Source of the DNA: CAYJAZ01 sp964369185
GTDB taxonomy: Bacteria; Desulfobacterota; Desulfovibrionia; Desulfovibrionales; Desulfovibrionaceae
DNA length: 6,020 nucleotides
Assembly (NCBI GenBank): GCA_964369185.1
Contig: CAYJEN010000087.1
Location: forward strand, 1-6,020
Direction of reading: 5' to 3'
Position numbers and translations under genes: made by a program. Under the pieces are notes generated by a model. The model had not been told where the DNA came from. It ran no database searches and was given only the letters and a program-made list of their open reading frames with translations. Shown here one piece after another: positions 4,166-6,020 of this stretch. Every line of letters begins with the position of its first letter. Within the stretch, counting starts at the first letter, position 1.

Positions 4166-6020
4166 CTAGAATTTCATACCAAAAATAAGACTTGTATTGA
4201 ATCCTGGTTGGTAATAAGTTGCATTTGAAAATGTTTGATATTCTGTATCAAAAATATTATAAAAGTTTGCTTGAACAAAATAGTCTTTCTTTTCACCCCA
4301 TGCTAAACCTAGTTCGATATTACCTGTTACATGACCTTCAAGGAAGCTACTTGTATTTTCATCAGTTGAGGTATTTCCTCTTGCATAAACATCAGCAGAG
4401 AAATCGAAATAGTCATTATAGAATGGAAGTGTTGTATTATATCTTAAACCAATTCTACCACTAAATTCTGGAGTACCTGTACTGTAAGTATACTCGCTTT
4501 CACCTTTTTCTTTTACTTTTTTTCTAATATAAGCACCAGAAACATAAGGAGTAAAGCCATTTTCAAGATCATAGTCAACTGCAAATTCTACACCGTATGT
4601 ATGTGCTTGTGCATAGTTGATATAGCTATAGTCTAATCCAAGCATTGCTGAATCCCAGTCCATATCAATAAGATTTTCTGTCATTGTGTAAAATGCAACA
4701 ACATCTGCACTGAGAGACTCACCCATATATCGTGCACCAAGTTCAAATGTATCAGATGTTTCTGCTTCTAGGCTTGGGTTTGCAACCCAGTTACGAGTTG
4801 GATTTCCAACATAGAGTTCATAAAACGTAGGGCTTCTAAAACCTTGTGAATATTGTGCACGCAAGGCAAGATTTTCAATCCCTGTCCATACAAGACCTAC
4901 ATTATAAACTATTTTAGAATCGCTACCACCGTCTGGATCACCTGATGGTGTAATATTTCCAGTTGAATTTGAAACTGACTTTGAATCTGTAAGGTCAGTA
5001 GATGTATGTGTATATCTAGCTCCATACGAGAGGGTAAAATCATAAGGTAAAGTATGCTCAACAGAAAGATAGCCGGCATTAGATGTTTGTGTTCCGTCTC
5101 TATAGCTTGTTGATGTTGTAGAGTAAGTTCTTTGTGTTAGTTCTGCATGGTTGAAGTCATAACCACTTACAATATAGGTATTATCAAAAAAATACCAATC
5201 AGCTTGCAGTGAAGCACCTAAGGTGTCAATTGGTGAAACTGTATTGCTTGTTATTAAGCCGGTTGTTTTTGAAAAAGTATCAGTATCTTTTTCATCAGTT
5301 TGATAAAAAGCGTCTAAACGTATTTTAGGCATAAACGAAAATAAGTCTTTATATTCTGCAAAAGCAGCATATTTTTGGAAATCTCTTGTTGATTTACTAT
5401 AAGTTGTTGCGCCGTCAATAGTATTAGAAGGAAACATCGATTCGATTAAAAATGCTTGGCTTCTATTATATTCTTGTGAGTAATCATAACTTATTCCAAT
5501 ATTGAAATTATCATTAATATCGTAACCTAAGAAAGCATTCAAGCCAAGATTGTTTTTATTTGAGTTCGGTAGAGTTCTTAGTGCAGTTTGATAGTCATTG
5601 TGGTTTTCATATGTTCCACCAAGGCGATATGAAAAATCGTCTACGCTGCCGTAAAAACTTAAATTGTTTGTTGTGCCGTTGGTAATTGAATTATATGCAG
5701 TTCTAAAAGAACCTTCAAATGGTGTTTCGCCACCTTTTTTGGTTATGATATTTATAACGCCGCCCATTGCATCTGAGCCGTAAAGTACTGATGCAGGTCC
5801 TTTAATAACTTCAACTCGTTCAATTATGCTTGGGTCTATCATCATTTGCAAACCATCAATTTCAAAAGATGAAACTTTTTGCCCGTCTATTAAGAAAAGT
5901 ACGCCGTTTTTACTGATTCCACGTATTGAAACCCTATCAACATTTGGATTTGAATTAGAAATAACTTCAATTCCCGGAACATCTTTAACTAAGTCTGATA
6001 AAGTTAATGGATTGCTTTTT
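4166..6020 (-). CDS. TonB-dependent outer-membrane receptor (partial, N-terminus beyond the right edge)
   Basis: The frame stays open from the right edge (6019) to a TAG at 4168-4166, giving 617 visible residues. Visible residues 1 to about 95 are a TonB plug domain: LSDLVKDVPGIEV (7-19), RVSIRG (29-34), LFLIDGQ (41-47) and RVEVIKGPASVLYGSDAMGG (68-87), then INIITKK. A long aromatic-rich 22-strand-type barrel follows, ending in GMKF with the terminal Phe recognised by the outer-membrane assembly machinery. A QGFRSPTFYELY then NPSLEAETSDTFELG block resembles the FRAP/NPNL region of BtuB/CirA and heme receptors. Such receptors import metal chelates, corrinoids or heme using TonB energy; the ligand cannot be named from this sequence. 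Signal peptide, TonB box and the first plug residues are missing. In-frame internal starts near 5851 are not real, since they would remove half of the plug. It is upstream of and parallel to the nitrogenase-like operon. Confidence 0.95.
   Translation of the reverse strand, partial: KSNPLTLSDLVKDVPGIEVISNSNPNVDRVSIRGISKNGVLFLIDGQKVSSFEIDGLQMMIDPSIIERVEVIKGPASVLYGSDAMGGVINIITKKGGETPFEGSFRTAYNSITNGTTNNLSFYGSVDDFSYRLGGTYENHNDYQTALRTLPNSNKNNLGLNAFLGYDINDNFNIGISYDYSQEYNRSQAFLIESMFPSNTIDGATTYSKSTRDFQKYAAFAEYKDLFSFMPKIRLDAFYQTDEKDTDTFSKTTGLITSNTVSPIDTLGASLQADWYFFDNTYIVSGYDFNHAELTQRTYSTTSTSYRDGTQTSNAGYLSVEHTLPYDFTLSYGARYTHTSTDLTDSKSVSNSTGNITPSGDPDGGSDSKIVYNVGLVWTGIENLALRAQYSQGFRSPTFYELYVGNPTRNWVANPSLEAETSDTFELGARYMGESLSADVVAFYTMTENLIDMDWDSAMLGLDYSYINYAQAHTYGVEFAVDYDLENGFTPYVSGAYIRKKVKEKGESEYTYSTGTPEFSGRIGLRYNTTLPFYNDYFDFSADVYARGNTSTDENTSSFLEGHVTGNIELGLAWGEKKDYFVQANFYNIFDTEYQTFSNATYYQPGFNTSLIFGMKF

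Noticed and set aside
4219..4464. Plus-strand 81-aa open frame
   Set aside because: It is antisense to the receptor barrel, with composition typical of reversed barrel codons.
4166..5851. Receptor gene starting at the in-frame TTG at 5851
   Set aside because: Coding continues upstream to the window edge with essential plug motifs (DVPGIEV, RVSIRG, LFLIDGQ), so this is an internal codon of a longer gene.

Overview
The window reads as chromosome of an AT-rich (by eye roughly one third G+C), Gram-negative-type (diderm) bacterium, probably an anaerobe. The outer membrane is implied by a TonB-dependent receptor whose barrel ends in the usual C-terminal phenylalanine. Anaerobic life is inferred from an oxygen-sensitive nitrogenase-type enzyme system. 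Low-G+C Desulfovibrionaceae-like or Negativicutes-like hosts would fit, but the sequence alone does not settle the lineage. Every credible gene lies on the minus strand, so transcription runs from right to left.

Layout in the order of transcription: (1) 6020-4166, most of a TonB-dependent outer-membrane receptor whose start lies beyond the right edge. (2) 4165-3816, a gene-free stretch with a 137-bp element bounded by perfect 13-bp inverted repeats, a strong stem-loop, and a likely promoter overlapped by a 20-bp palindrome resembling DtxR-family metal-repressor operators. (3) 3815-488, a compact three-gene operon: a NifH-like ATP-dependent [4Fe-4S] reductase (255 aa) and two different NifD/NifK-fold component-1 subunits (436 and 413 aa), spaced 8 nt apart and then overlapping by 1 nt. 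(4) 487-62, a 426-bp gap holding two related G/C-run repeat elements in inverted orientation. (5) 61-1, the first 20 codons of another minus-strand gene with a good ribosome binding site.

Together the three genes can encode a complete two-component nitrogenase-like reductase. The NifH-like homodimer would hydrolyse ATP and pass electrons to a heteromer of the two component-1 proteins. The 436-aa subunit keeps all three P-cluster-type cysteines, in a layout like BchN/ChlN. The 413-aa subunit has lost two of the three positions. No cofactor-assembly gene (nifB, nifE/N, nifV) is in the window. A dinitrogenase is therefore unlikely, and a member of the uncharacterised nitrogenase-like families is the better reading. 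The outer-membrane receptor and the metal-regulator-like palindrome suggest, as inference only, a substrate or cofactor linked to metal-chelate or tetrapyrrole uptake. No rRNA, tRNA or CRISPR array was seen.
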